Position numbers and translations under genes: made by a program
Assembly (NCBI GenBank): GCA_003233235.1
Contig: QILF01000127.1
Location: 1-39,747 of the forward strand
Origin: Zetaproteobacteria bacterium
GTDB lineage: Bacteria; Pseudomonadota; Zetaproteobacteria; Mariprofundales; Mariprofundaceae
Reading direction: 5' to 3'
DNA: 39,747 nucleotides
The notes under the pieces: generated by a model
The model's input: only the letters and a program-made list of their open reading frames with translations
What the model was told of the DNA's origin: nothing
Database searches by the model: none
Shown here: positions 25,094 to 32,968 of the stretch, piece by piece
How positions within the stretch are numbered: the stretch's first letter is position 1
Layout of the letters: each line of letters begins with the position of its first letter

Positions 25094-26005
25094 ATGATTC
25101 CGCAGAGAACCCTGAAACACCCGATACGTTGTAGTGGCATCGGTTTGCATTCCGGACACAAAGTTAATCTGTGCCTTAAACCGGCAGCAGTGGATAGCGG
25201 TATTGTTTTTCACCGTCTCAACGGGAATTCACATATCGAAATTCCGGCGATTGCCGAGTATGTCACCGATACCCGCATGTGCACCACATTGGGTAGGGAT
25301 GGTGTTCATATCGGAACGGTTGAACATTTGCTTTCCGCATTGGCCGGTTTGGGTATCGACAACGCGATTATCGAAGTGGATGGGGCGGAAGTGCCGATTA
25401 TGGATGGTTCCTCTGCGCCATTTGTATTCCTGATTCAGTGTGCCGGTATCAGCGAGCAGTCAAAGGCCAAAAAAGTGATGCGCATTGTCAATAAAGTCAG
25501 TGTGCAGGATGGCGACAGGAAATGCAGCTTGCATCCGGCGCAGGGTTTTAAGGTTAGCTATTTGCTTGATTATGATCATCCGCTGTTGCGTGAACGTGCC
25601 GCGACAATTGATTTCGCATCGCAGGCCTACACCCGTGAAGTGGCGCGGGCGCGGACGTTTGGTTTCTTGCACGAAATTGAAGCGTTGCAAAAAGCCGGGC
25701 TGGCGCTTGGCGGTTCCTTGGAAAATGCTATTGTGCTTGATGCTTTTCGCGTCGTGAACGAAGGTGGTTTGCGTTACGAAGATGAATGCGTTCGGCATAA
25801 AATTCTTGATACCGTAGGTGATTTGTCGTTGGCTCGTTATCCGCTGGTTGGTGCTTTTGAAGGCGAACGTACCGGGCATGATATGAATCATCGTTTGGTT
25901 AGTGCGTTACTTGCCGATGAGAGCGCATGGCGAATCGAAGAATTACAGACCGAAGATTCTGCCGTGCAAGCCATGCAGGGTCAGGCCGCGACACAACCCG
26001 CTTAG
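25094..26005 (+). CDS. lpxC: UDP-3-O-acyl-N-acetylglucosamine deacetylase LpxC
   Basis: A 303-aa zinc enzyme of the committed step in lipid A synthesis; it shows that the organism builds a lipopolysaccharide-type outer membrane. Seen: QRTLKHPIRCSGIGLHSGHKV, the zinc histidine in TVEHLLSALAGLGIDNAIIEVDGAEVPIMDGSS, DEFR-equivalent NEGGLRYEDECVRHKILDTVGDLSL with the second zinc His and Asp, and GHDMNHRL with the catalytic His. Length normal. GGAGG lies upstream of the ATG. It is the last gene of the cluster and is followed by a strong terminator. Confidence 0.97.
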   Translation: MIPQRTLKHPIRCSGIGLHSGHKVNLCLKPAAVDSGIVFHRLNGNSHIEIPAIAEYVTDTRMCTTLGRDGVHIGTVEHLLSALAGLGIDNAIIEVDGAEVPIMDGSSAPFVFLIQCAGISEQSKAKKVMRIVNKVSVQDGDRKCSLHPAQGFKVSYLLDYDHPLLRERAATIDFASQAYTREVARARTFGFLHEIEALQKAGLALGGSLENAIVLDAFRVVNEGGLRYEDECVRHKILDTVGDLSLARYPLVGAFEGERTGHDMNHRLVSALLADESAWRIEELQTEDSAVQAMQGQAATQPA

Positions 26006-26037
26006 CAAAACACCACTCCTGTTTTTATTCCCTTTCA

Positions 26038-26063
26038 ACGGGTCGGTTTTCCGGCCCGTTTTT
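26038..26063 (+). terminator. Intrinsic terminator of the dcw-lpxC cluster
   Basis: ACGGGTCGG-TTTT-CCGGCCCGT followed by TTTTT forms a 9-bp stem (with one G-U pair), a 4-base loop and a U tract, 32 nt after the lpxC stop. Confidence 0.9.
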
Positions 26064-26248
26064 GTTTATGTGCATCAGTGGACCGGGCCATCCTGAAATA
26101 GCTGCCCCTGAATAATCTCATTTTCATCCGATTTGATAAATTTGAGACGCATGCTGGAGGGGGGGGGTAATCCATTGGGTGGTGAACCGCGCTGGCTTTG
26201 ATGGGCGGCGGTAGCCTGTTGCTATTGCAAGTGATGGCCGGTTGAGGG

Positions 26249-27406
26249 CTAGTATTTTGTTAACGAATTATCCACATCGTCAATCCAGCGCAGGATACCG
26301 CCAGCGAGGTTTTTGACGTTGGTATAACCCTGTGATTGCAGGAATTCGACGGCTTGTGCCGAGCGACCACCAAGTTTGCAGTGCACGACGACCGGTTCGT
26401 CTTTTGGAACTTCGGCAAAGCGCGTCGGAATTTGGCCGAGTGGAATTTTATGTGTGCCATCGATGGCGCAGATGTCGATTTCGTGTGGCTCACGTACGTC
26501 GAGCACGTATAAATCGGGATTTTCAGCGCGCATTTTCTGTAAATCGTTCGGGGTGATGTCATTGTCAGCCAAGGCTTCCTCCTGATTTTTTGTTTCGGTT
26601 GGCGGCAGGCCGCAGAATTGTTCGTATTCAACAACTTCGTGAATCGTCGGGTGCTCGCCGCAGGCCGGGCAAGCGGGGTCACGGCGTAATTTCATTTCAC
26701 GAAATTTCATGTCCAATGCATCGTAAAGCAGCAAGCGTCCGGCCAGTGTCGAACCTTTGCCGAGGATAATTTTGACGGTTTCGGTGGCCTGAATCACGCC
26801 AATCACACCGGGCAGCACGCCGAGCACACCGCCTTCAGCACACGAAGGTGCAAAACCGGGTGGTGGCGGTTCCGGGTACAGGCAGCGGTAACACGGGCCG
26901 CCTTCGTGGTTAAAAACAGTCGCCTGTCCTTCGAATTGGAAAATGGAGGCGTAAATTAGTGGTTTCCCCTCTAAAACGCAGGCATCGTTGACCAGATAAC
27001 GGGTTGGAAAGTTATCGGTTCCATCCACCACGATGTCGTAAGCGCGAACAATCTCACGCACGTTGTCGCGGCGGATACCGTCGCCGTACAAGTTTACATT
27101 CAGGTACGGATTGATGCCGAGCAGTTTATCGCGCGCACTTTCCACCTTCGGGCGACCAACATCTGCGGTGGCGTGGGCGATTTGGCGTTGCAGATTGCTT
27201 TCGTCCACAATATCGAAATCGACGAGGCCAATCGTGCCGACACCTGCGGCGGATAAATATAGTGAAATCGGACTGCCCAAGCCGCCGGTTCCGATACATA
27301 ATACCTTCGCCTGCTTCAGTTTTTTCTGACCCTCTAATCCCACCTGCGGCAGGATGATATGGCGGTCGAAACGCGCCAGTTCTTCGCGGCTTAGAATATC
27401 GGACAT
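26249..27406 (-). CDS. moeB: MoeB/ThiF-type adenylyltransferase fused to a rhodanese domain
   Basis: A 385-aa two-domain sulfur-transfer enzyme (MoeBR/MoeZ type). Residues 1 to about 250 are the E1-like adenylating domain: LSREELARFDRHIILPQVGLEGQKKL, CIGTGGLGSPISLYLSAAGVGTIGLVDFD, DGTDNFPTRYLVNDAC, and two zinc cysteine pairs (CYRCLYP; CPACGEH). The C-terminal rhodanese (YVLDVREPHEIDICAIDG, with active-site Cys in VVHCKLGGRSAQAVEFL) supplies sulfur. Together they activate and sulfurate the C-terminal Gly of a ubiquitin-like sulfur carrier (MoaD or ThiS type). MSDILSREEL at 27406 is the family start; the ORF opens at 27448. Divergent from radC. Confidence 0.94.
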   Translation of the reverse strand: MSDILSREELARFDRHIILPQVGLEGQKKLKQAKVLCIGTGGLGSPISLYLSAAGVGTIGLVDFDIVDESNLQRQIAHATADVGRPKVESARDKLLGINPYLNVNLYGDGIRRDNVREIVRAYDIVVDGTDNFPTRYLVNDACVLEGKPLIYASIFQFEGQATVFNHEGGPCYRCLYPEPPPPGFAPSCAEGGVLGVLPGVIGVIQATETVKIILGKGSTLAGRLLLYDALDMKFREMKLRRDPACPACGEHPTIHEVVEYEQFCGLPPTETKNQEEALADNDITPNDLQKMRAENPDLYVLDVREPHEIDICAIDGTHKIPLGQIPTRFAEVPKDEPVVVHCKLGGRSAQAVEFLQSQGYTNVKNLAGGILRWIDDVDNSLTKY

Positions 27407-27469
27407 GTGCGCAGTATGGCGGTGAAAGGGGGCATGTTCAATGCACACAGTTCAGTGTATAAATACGCC

Positions 27470-28153
27470 ATGACGTTGATAGATGAATCGGTTCGCGGGC
27501 ATCGCCAGCGCTTGCGGCAGCGTTTCGCTGCGCACGGCTTTGATGGTTTTCACGATTACGAGGTGCTGGAGTTGCTGCTGACTTACGCGATTCCGCGTAG
27601 CGATGTGAAACCTGCTGCTAAACGTTTGCTTGATGTTTTTGGCACGTTGGCCGGGGTGTTTGATGCGCCGGTTGTCGAGCTGGCGCAGGTCAAAGGCGTT
27701 GGTGAAAAGGCGGCGGTATTTTTAAATATCGTTAAACAGGCCGAGCTGCGTTATCTGGCCTCCGATTTACCCGGAAGAAAGGTGTTCGACAGGCCGGAGA
27801 AGGTGAAAGCGCATTTGCGTTTTCTGGTGCAGGACCGTGGTATGGAGTGTTTCGGGGCGATTTTCACCGATCAGCAACATCGGCATCTGGCGACCCAGAT
27901 TATGTTTGAGGGAACCGTGGACAGAACCGTTGTTTACCCGCGTAATCTGATGAAACGGGCGCTGGAGCTGGATGCCAAGGGGCTGGTTTTGTTCCACAAC
28001 CATCCCGGCGGAATACCGCTCGCCAGCGATGAGGATATTGCCCTGACAAGGCGTATGGCCAAGGCTTGCGAGCCGCTTGATATTAAGGTGCTTGATCATT
28101 TTCTTGTCGCGGGAACGGGTGTGATTTCATTCAAAGAGGAGGGTTGGTTTTGA
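27470..28153 (+). CDS. radC: RadC/JAMM-domain protein
   Basis: 227 aa from ATG 27470; upstream in-frame ATGs at 27407 and 27434 exist and no ribosome site decides. The N-terminal RadC part has a helix-hairpin-helix (LAQVKGVGEKAAVFLNI); the C-terminal part is the JAMM metal site HNHPGGIPLASDEDI. The historical DNA-repair role is not supported in later work and the activity is unknown. The final codons EEGWF-stop lie in a 25-bp sequence repeated exactly at the start of rlmB 6.9 kb downstream. The 3' end overlaps the convergent LVIVD gene by 23 bp. Confidence 0.93.
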   Translation: MTLIDESVRGHRQRLRQRFAAHGFDGFHDYEVLELLLTYAIPRSDVKPAAKRLLDVFGTLAGVFDAPVVELAQVKGVGEKAAVFLNIVKQAELRYLASDLPGRKVFDRPEKVKAHLRFLVQDRGMECFGAIFTDQQHRHLATQIMFEGTVDRTVVYPRNLMKRALELDAKGLVLFHNHPGGIPLASDEDIALTRRMAKACEPLDIKVLDHFLVAGTGVISFKEEGWF

Positions 28154-30449
28154 TTCTTGTCTCCTGTTTTGATTGTAAAGGTTTTTCAGTGCTTCCCGGG
28201 ATGCTGTAAATCGCGATTCCGCCGAGCTTGGGTTGTAGCAAGTAGTCACCGACAAAACCACCGACGTTCCAGCTAAACAGTTCATAGCCGGGGGAATAGA
28301 TTAGTTTCCGGTCCCATAATTTACGCCCGATTATATGACGTTTTTCCCATGTGTTTGCATCAATATCCAGGCTCTTGTGCAATTCGCCACTCTTGATCGC
28401 TTTTTTGTAGCGTTGTCGGCTCCAGTCTTCGGGTGTTAACGCAAGATATGGTTGAAACTCCCATGTGCTCAATACTGGCCGGAACGGAATCTTGATATCG
28501 TAGATGCGTAAGCCGCCCCAATAGTCGCTGACATAAAGGTGGTCGTCGCGGGCAAACATATCGTTGAGCATGTCGCCTTGGTGCAGCAAGCGTTCGTCGA
28601 ACCAGTCATCTTGGAATGCCGGAGGGGTGGATGGTGTTATATATACCTTGCGTATGTGCTGAAGGTCGGAAACGTCGAAGACGGCAATGTGTGGTGCATC
28701 CAACGCTTCGCTACCCTGAATCACATAGAGATAATCATCAACCAATGCGGCGCGGCGTCCTGCACCCTGCCATGTGTATCTGGCCCTGCGACCGATTCCT
28801 GCTTCCTGATAAACGCCTAGCAAATTGATCTGCGTCGGGTCGTTGATGTCGATAGCGATAATGGCATTGTCGGCAACGGCGAACAGACGCTTGCCGTCGG
28901 TAGCCGATGCACCGAAGTTGAACGCAAGCTCTGTAGGTAACGTTAATGTTCCCTGCAAGGATGGATGCAGAGGATCTTGCATGTCATATGCAAGCAGTTG
29001 AACACCCTGTTTAGCGACATGCAGCCATTGGAACATATGATTTTTCCATTTGACCGGAGGCATCAATGGCCGACCCGGCAGTTTCCATGTGCCGACCTCG
29101 ACAGGGTGCGCCGGGTCATGCGCATCAATAATATGGCGTACATAAGCTTTGCCATAATAGAAGTAGGGACGAATAATTGCCACCGCATAATCATCAAAGT
29201 GACCGGGGCGGTAATATCCGTTGATTTGGATGTGCAACGGATCGGAAACATCTAACAAAGCAACTGTGCCGCCCCATTCAAGATTAGCCAGGGCCATGGG
29301 ACCATCAATCAGCAATTGCTGGGTTTCCCCCGCACTCATATATACTGTTCCAAGCACAGGTTTATCCGGTCGGGACACATCAAGACGCCATACGCCGTAA
29401 TATGTGTCAATTGCGTAGGCAAGCTTTCCGGCCAGTACGATTTGTTGAAGGTTCGTGCGTGGCCAGCGAATATGTCGCACATGTTGCAAACTCCCGTTTT
29501 GCCAGTGAAACACATGCAGGCCACGATCAGGGCCGCTCAAGCGGTCGCCGGTTCCCAGCACATAGGCCCATGCACCTTGCGCGACGATGGATGAAGTGCG
29601 TTGCATACTTCCCGCATCACTATGGCCCAGCAGTACAGGCTGATTGGGATTGCTGATATCCAGTATTTCGACGGTCTTTCCGCCAACATTCAGCCAAGCA
29701 TGCACACCGTCCACGCTAATGCCTAGAATCTTGTCCGTTGCCTGATAACTGCCGAGAAGTCGAGGATGTTCCGGTTCTTTCAAAGAGTAGATTTCAAGGA
29801 AAGAGGCGTAGGTTGCGAAGCCGATGCCTTTATAAATAGTGGAAAACAGTGGCACATGTGCAAGGTGATGATACTGGATGTTGTCGATGTCACTGACATC
29901 GACAACGTATACCCCGGCCTGCGGTGTGCCCGGGTGTTTCGGCCAGTCCTTCCAGTTACCCTCGGGTTTGATGCGCAGGTAGAGGTAATGCCGATTGCCT
30001 AATGCCAGCCCGACCATGTGTCTTCCATGATCAACCGGTGGTGGCATACGCCAGTGGCCGATGCGCTTTAGCGTGCCGTCATCAGCCATATTGAACATTG
30101 ATATGCCGTAATAATTGGCCAGTTGATAAACTCGATTACCCAGCTTAATGAGGCTGCCGTTGGTGTTGCCGGTATCAAAAGATTGCGCGAGTCGTGGTTT
30201 GTCGGCATTTCGCCAGTCAATGCGTTGCAGGCCGCGAAAGGTTTCGGCGTTGCTTAGCAGCACTTGATCGCCAACCGGAATTACCTGAACCGGCCAACCG
30301 TGCGGTAAATCGGTGAAAGCGACGCGTGTAATACCTGAAACGGGGGTGGTTGTGAGCACCTCGCCTTTTCCATCTTTCTGCGCCGTTATTGTTATCAGCG
30401 TTAAAAGAAGTAACGCGGACAGTCCGTAAGCCAGTCGCTTATTCAGCAT
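28131..30449 (-). CDS. Exported LVIVD-repeat beta-propeller protein
   Basis: A 772-aa protein with an N-terminal export segment (LAYGLSALLLLTLITITA) and many repeats of the LVIVD kind: GVYVVDVSDIDN, TVEILDISNPNQPVLLG, GVWRLDVSRPDKPVLG, GTVALLDVSDPLH, IIAIDINDPTQINLLG, HIAVFDVSDLQHI and GLRIYDIKIPFRPVL, consistent with one or two beta-propellers outside the cytoplasm. Function unknown; such proteins are found on cell surfaces. It has no PEP-CTERM tail. Its last nine residues (TRIKTNPPL) are encoded by the 25-bp direct repeat and its stop lies inside radC, so its original C-terminus was probably replaced when the cassette inserted. Confidence 0.85.
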   Translation of the reverse strand: MLNKRLAYGLSALLLLTLITITAQKDGKGEVLTTTPVSGITRVAFTDLPHGWPVQVIPVGDQVLLSNAETFRGLQRIDWRNADKPRLAQSFDTGNTNGSLIKLGNRVYQLANYYGISMFNMADDGTLKRIGHWRMPPPVDHGRHMVGLALGNRHYLYLRIKPEGNWKDWPKHPGTPQAGVYVVDVSDIDNIQYHHLAHVPLFSTIYKGIGFATYASFLEIYSLKEPEHPRLLGSYQATDKILGISVDGVHAWLNVGGKTVEILDISNPNQPVLLGHSDAGSMQRTSSIVAQGAWAYVLGTGDRLSGPDRGLHVFHWQNGSLQHVRHIRWPRTNLQQIVLAGKLAYAIDTYYGVWRLDVSRPDKPVLGTVYMSAGETQQLLIDGPMALANLEWGGTVALLDVSDPLHIQINGYYRPGHFDDYAVAIIRPYFYYGKAYVRHIIDAHDPAHPVEVGTWKLPGRPLMPPVKWKNHMFQWLHVAKQGVQLLAYDMQDPLHPSLQGTLTLPTELAFNFGASATDGKRLFAVADNAIIAIDINDPTQINLLGVYQEAGIGRRARYTWQGAGRRAALVDDYLYVIQGSEALDAPHIAVFDVSDLQHIRKVYITPSTPPAFQDDWFDERLLHQGDMLNDMFARDDHLYVSDYWGGLRIYDIKIPFRPVLSTWEFQPYLALTPEDWSRQRYKKAIKSGELHKSLDIDANTWEKRHIIGRKLWDRKLIYSPGYELFSWNVGGFVGDYLLQPKLGGIAIYSIPGSTEKPLQSKQETRIKTNPPL
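28135..28159 (+). repeat. Left 25-bp direct repeat of the exosortase cassette
   Basis: AGAGGAGGGTTGGTTTTGATTCTTG, identical to 35001-35025. It covers the radC stop (TGA) and is followed here by unrelated sequence. Confidence 0.95.
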
Positions 30450-30511
30450 GCTTGGACTTTAGGCCATTGATGCGATGCGCACCAGTCTTGCAAGTATTTG
30501 CCCAGCCAAGG

Positions 30512-30543
30512 AAAAAAGGAGCCGCGTTGCTGCGACTCCTTTT
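30512..30543 (-). terminator. Intrinsic terminator behind the PEP-CTERM gene
   Basis: AAAAGGAG and CTCCTTTT are complementary arms with further CGC-GCG pairing inside. Read on the minus strand the hairpin ends in a run of T. It is 25 nt after the PEP-CTERM stop and separates it from the LVIVD gene. Confidence 0.8.
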
Positions 30544-30567
30544 CCAAATCTTCTTTTGCCAATCAAA

Positions 30568-31224
30568 TCAAGCGGTGATAGTCATTTCCAGCGGTGCATC
30601 GTCATCCTGCCGACGGCGCATCCACCAAGTGGTGAATCCCATCATGGTCAGAAGCAGAACCCAGGTTTGCGGTTCCGGCACGCCGGGAGGTGGTATTCCC
30701 TTATTTGGTGCCATAATAGAACCCGAGGTCATTCCGATAGGAGATCCGCCTACTATAACGGAACTGATTCGAGCGACGGATAGCGTAGGGGCAACGGTAC
30801 TGGTCCACCAAGCGGTGACGGTGTCTGCAGACGTGGTTAGGCCAGGTCCAATGACACTAAGTTGAAAACCTTGATTTGAGGACGCTCCTGCGGGCGGGCT
30901 GATGGTGTTTGTTGTCGTTAGTCCCGCGCCTGTCGCAACAATTCCGCCATTTGTGATGTCGGCTGATGTGCCTGCCCATATCTCAAGCAGGGGATCCCCC
31001 GGATTTGTGGCCCAGCCGTTCAATGTGTACTGATAGGTATAAGCGCTACTGCTTCCGGAGAAGGAACCGGTATCAGTGGGTTTATACACTGACCAGTTTA
31101 CTATGGCTGCATCACCGGGGGTTGAGCTGAAGGCGAAATTCGCTGTGCCTGTCCATGACGGGGCAGCTTCTGCCTGCAACGGCACAAACAGCAGGAGCAT
31201 GCCCAGTAAGATAAGTTTTTTCAT
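30568..31224 (-). CDS. PEP-CTERM sorted exoprotein
   Basis: A 218-aa secreted protein. A signal peptide (MKKLILLGMLLLFVPLQAEAA) precedes a Ser/Thr/Gly-rich beta-type region of about 155 residues without a recognised domain, then the sorting tail VPEPQTWVLLLTMMGFTTWWMRRRQ: PEP motif, membrane helix, Arg cluster. The exosortase encoded next to it is the likely processing enzyme. Unusually, 14 residues (QDDDAPLEMTITA-type tail) follow the Arg cluster, where most PEP-CTERM proteins end within a few residues. GGGAGG before ATG 31224 fixes the start (the ORF opens at 31260). A terminator lies downstream. Confidence 0.9.
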   Translation of the reverse strand: MKKLILLGMLLLFVPLQAEAAPSWTGTANFAFSSTPGDAAIVNWSVYKPTDTGSFSGSSSAYTYQYTLNGWATNPGDPLLEIWAGTSADITNGGIVATGAGLTTTNTISPPAGASSNQGFQLSVIGPGLTTSADTVTAWWTSTVAPTLSVARISSVIVGGSPIGMTSGSIMAPNKGIPPPGVPEPQTWVLLLTMMGFTTWWMRRRQDDDAPLEMTITA

Positions 31225-31343
31225 TATAGCCTCCCATTGCACTGCGCCAAGTCGACACAAATCGTAGGGGTATTATATGAAAGAGGCAACACCTTTTTTG
31301 CTGACAAGCTATTTATTCAGGTTTCCCGTATCCAGGATCGGTG

Positions 31344-32948
31344 TCAGCGTAGAGGCATGGTTTGCCATAGGGCGGCGAGGCGCTGGCGGGCGCGACGGAC
31401 TTCGAATTGCCGATCGCCTGTTTGTCCGAAGGGCGTGGATATATGCACCACTGCGATGTTATCCAACTGGCGCATAGCGCGGGCTAGCATCTGGTATAGA
31501 CGAAATTCGACATAATTATTCACCCAGCGGTTGCCAACCCGGAATGCGAACCAGTCCAAGCGGGTGATGCCGAGGCGTGGTAGTTCCTCAATGATTTCAT
31601 TGATCTCCGGCGCATCGCCTTGCGCGTTGGCTGGCAAGATGCGTGATCGCTCATCCAGCATACGCCAACCTTTGCTACGGTAGCAATAGCGCGGGTCGTC
31701 CACATCGCGTCCCGGACCACCCAGACTGATGATGAGTTGTCCGTCCACTATCGCTTGCGCATCGGTTTTCGATTGAAAACGGACAACGCGGACAATGGCA
31801 CCGGCCTGCATACTTTGCTGAATTTCTTTGAGTGAGGCATCAATAGTGCTGCCCTGAACAAGCTGCCAGCCGTTTGGAGCTGGCCATTCGGGTAGTGAAA
31901 TTGAAGATTTTTCACCCGGAATGGCATAAGAAGCGATGCCTGCAAGCAGGAAAACGACACCCATAAAGCGCCAGCCTCCCGGTTGGCCGATTGCTAGGCA
32001 TAGATTGGGTTGGCGTAGGGCGTGCAGTATTGTTTGATATGTATTCGACAGTGTGAATCGTTGTCTTCTTATCCCGAAATCCTTTGGTTTGTCGAGCCAG
32101 GTGAGCAGTAACGCGGCTTCAAATATAATCAGTAAAAAGGGGGAAATATCTTCAACCCAGACCATTGCCCAATCGGGATTCAGGTAGTGCCCGATAGCCA
32201 GTGCTGTGGTTAATCTTATGCTGTTGCCGACGAGAATAATGGACAGCACAACCAGCGGGTGCAGCCAGCGTTGCCTGATACTGCCCCAACCCGCACCCAT
32301 AAAATAAATTGCGATACTCAGCACGGCAACAAAGGAACGCAGCCCGGAACATGTTTCTTCAACAACCAGTTTGAAGCGTCCAGAATCAAGGACAACGCCT
32401 TCCTGAAGAATTGGCAAGCCTAGAAAATCAAGTACAAGCCGCGCCAACGAGGAAGATATTTCCTGTAGCGGCAGGGCCATATATTGAACGATGCTCCACG
32501 GCCACGGGATGGCAAGCAGGGTAAAATAAAGTGGCATTCGAATGCTGCGGAAACGTGCTGTACCGATTCGCCAGTGAATCATGCCAAAGATAGATAATAG
32601 CCAGCCGATGGCCTTGAAACTGGCGATATCAAGTCCGAGTCCGACAAATAAAACAAGGCTGCCAACGGGCAACAGGAATCGTTCCATGCGTGCGAGCAGA
32701 CTCGCGGCATGTGTGTCAGTATTGTCGGAGGTCGATGCCTTGTATATTGTCGGCTGGATGGAGGAAAAACGCCAGATAGCAACGGCGATACCCCATAGCA
32801 TCACCAGTCCACCGTGACTGAAATAGGGGTCGGTAGCCCATGAAATGAAAAACCATGGAATAATTTGCAGGCCGGTAAGCAATAGCAAACAGGCGGCTAG
32901 CCACCAAGAGGCAGTGTTCATTCGCCATTTTGGTAAAATTTTGCCCAT
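31344..32948 (-). CDS. Exosortase with fused C-terminal EpsI domain
   Basis: A 534-aa protein. Residues 1 to about 290 form a polytopic membrane exosortase: catalytic Cys200 in EETCSGLRSF, Arg245 in GNSIRLT and His254 in AIGHY, the cysteine-arginine-histidine set of the family. Exosortases cleave PEP-CTERM tails during export, with presumed transfer of the protein to a surface acceptor. Residues of about 325-534 (after another hydrophobic helix, GVVFLLAGIASYAI) are an EpsI-like domain, found either fused or separate in exopolysaccharide-linked exosortase loci. The ATG at 32948 lacks a good ribosome site; ATG 32921 is an alternative. Divergent from the TPR gene. Confidence 0.9.
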   Translation of the reverse strand: MGKILPKWRMNTASWWLAACLLLLTGLQIIPWFFISWATDPYFSHGGLVMLWGIAVAIWRFSSIQPTIYKASTSDNTDTHAASLLARMERFLLPVGSLVLFVGLGLDIASFKAIGWLLSIFGMIHWRIGTARFRSIRMPLYFTLLAIPWPWSIVQYMALPLQEISSSLARLVLDFLGLPILQEGVVLDSGRFKLVVEETCSGLRSFVAVLSIAIYFMGAGWGSIRQRWLHPLVVLSIILVGNSIRLTTALAIGHYLNPDWAMVWVEDISPFLLIIFEAALLLTWLDKPKDFGIRRQRFTLSNTYQTILHALRQPNLCLAIGQPGGWRFMGVVFLLAGIASYAIPGEKSSISLPEWPAPNGWQLVQGSTIDASLKEIQQSMQAGAIVRVVRFQSKTDAQAIVDGQLIISLGGPGRDVDDPRYCYRSKGWRMLDERSRILPANAQGDAPEINEIIEELPRLGITRLDWFAFRVGNRWVNNYVEFRLYQMLARAMRQLDNIAVVHISTPFGQTGDRQFEVRRARQRLAALWQTMPLR

Positions 32949-32968
32949 ATCGTAGGAGTGTATCAGAA

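Noticed and set aside
26159-26167. Run of nine G as a phase-variation tract
   Set aside because: It lies in the gap between the lpxC terminator and the convergent moeB end, outside any ORF or recognisable promoter, so no switch can be argued.
31225-31343. Sigma-54 promoter before the PEP-CTERM gene
   Set aside because: A TTGGCGCAGTGCAATG stretch resembles the -24/-12 pattern, but the GG-to-GC spacing is too short for a sigma-54 site.
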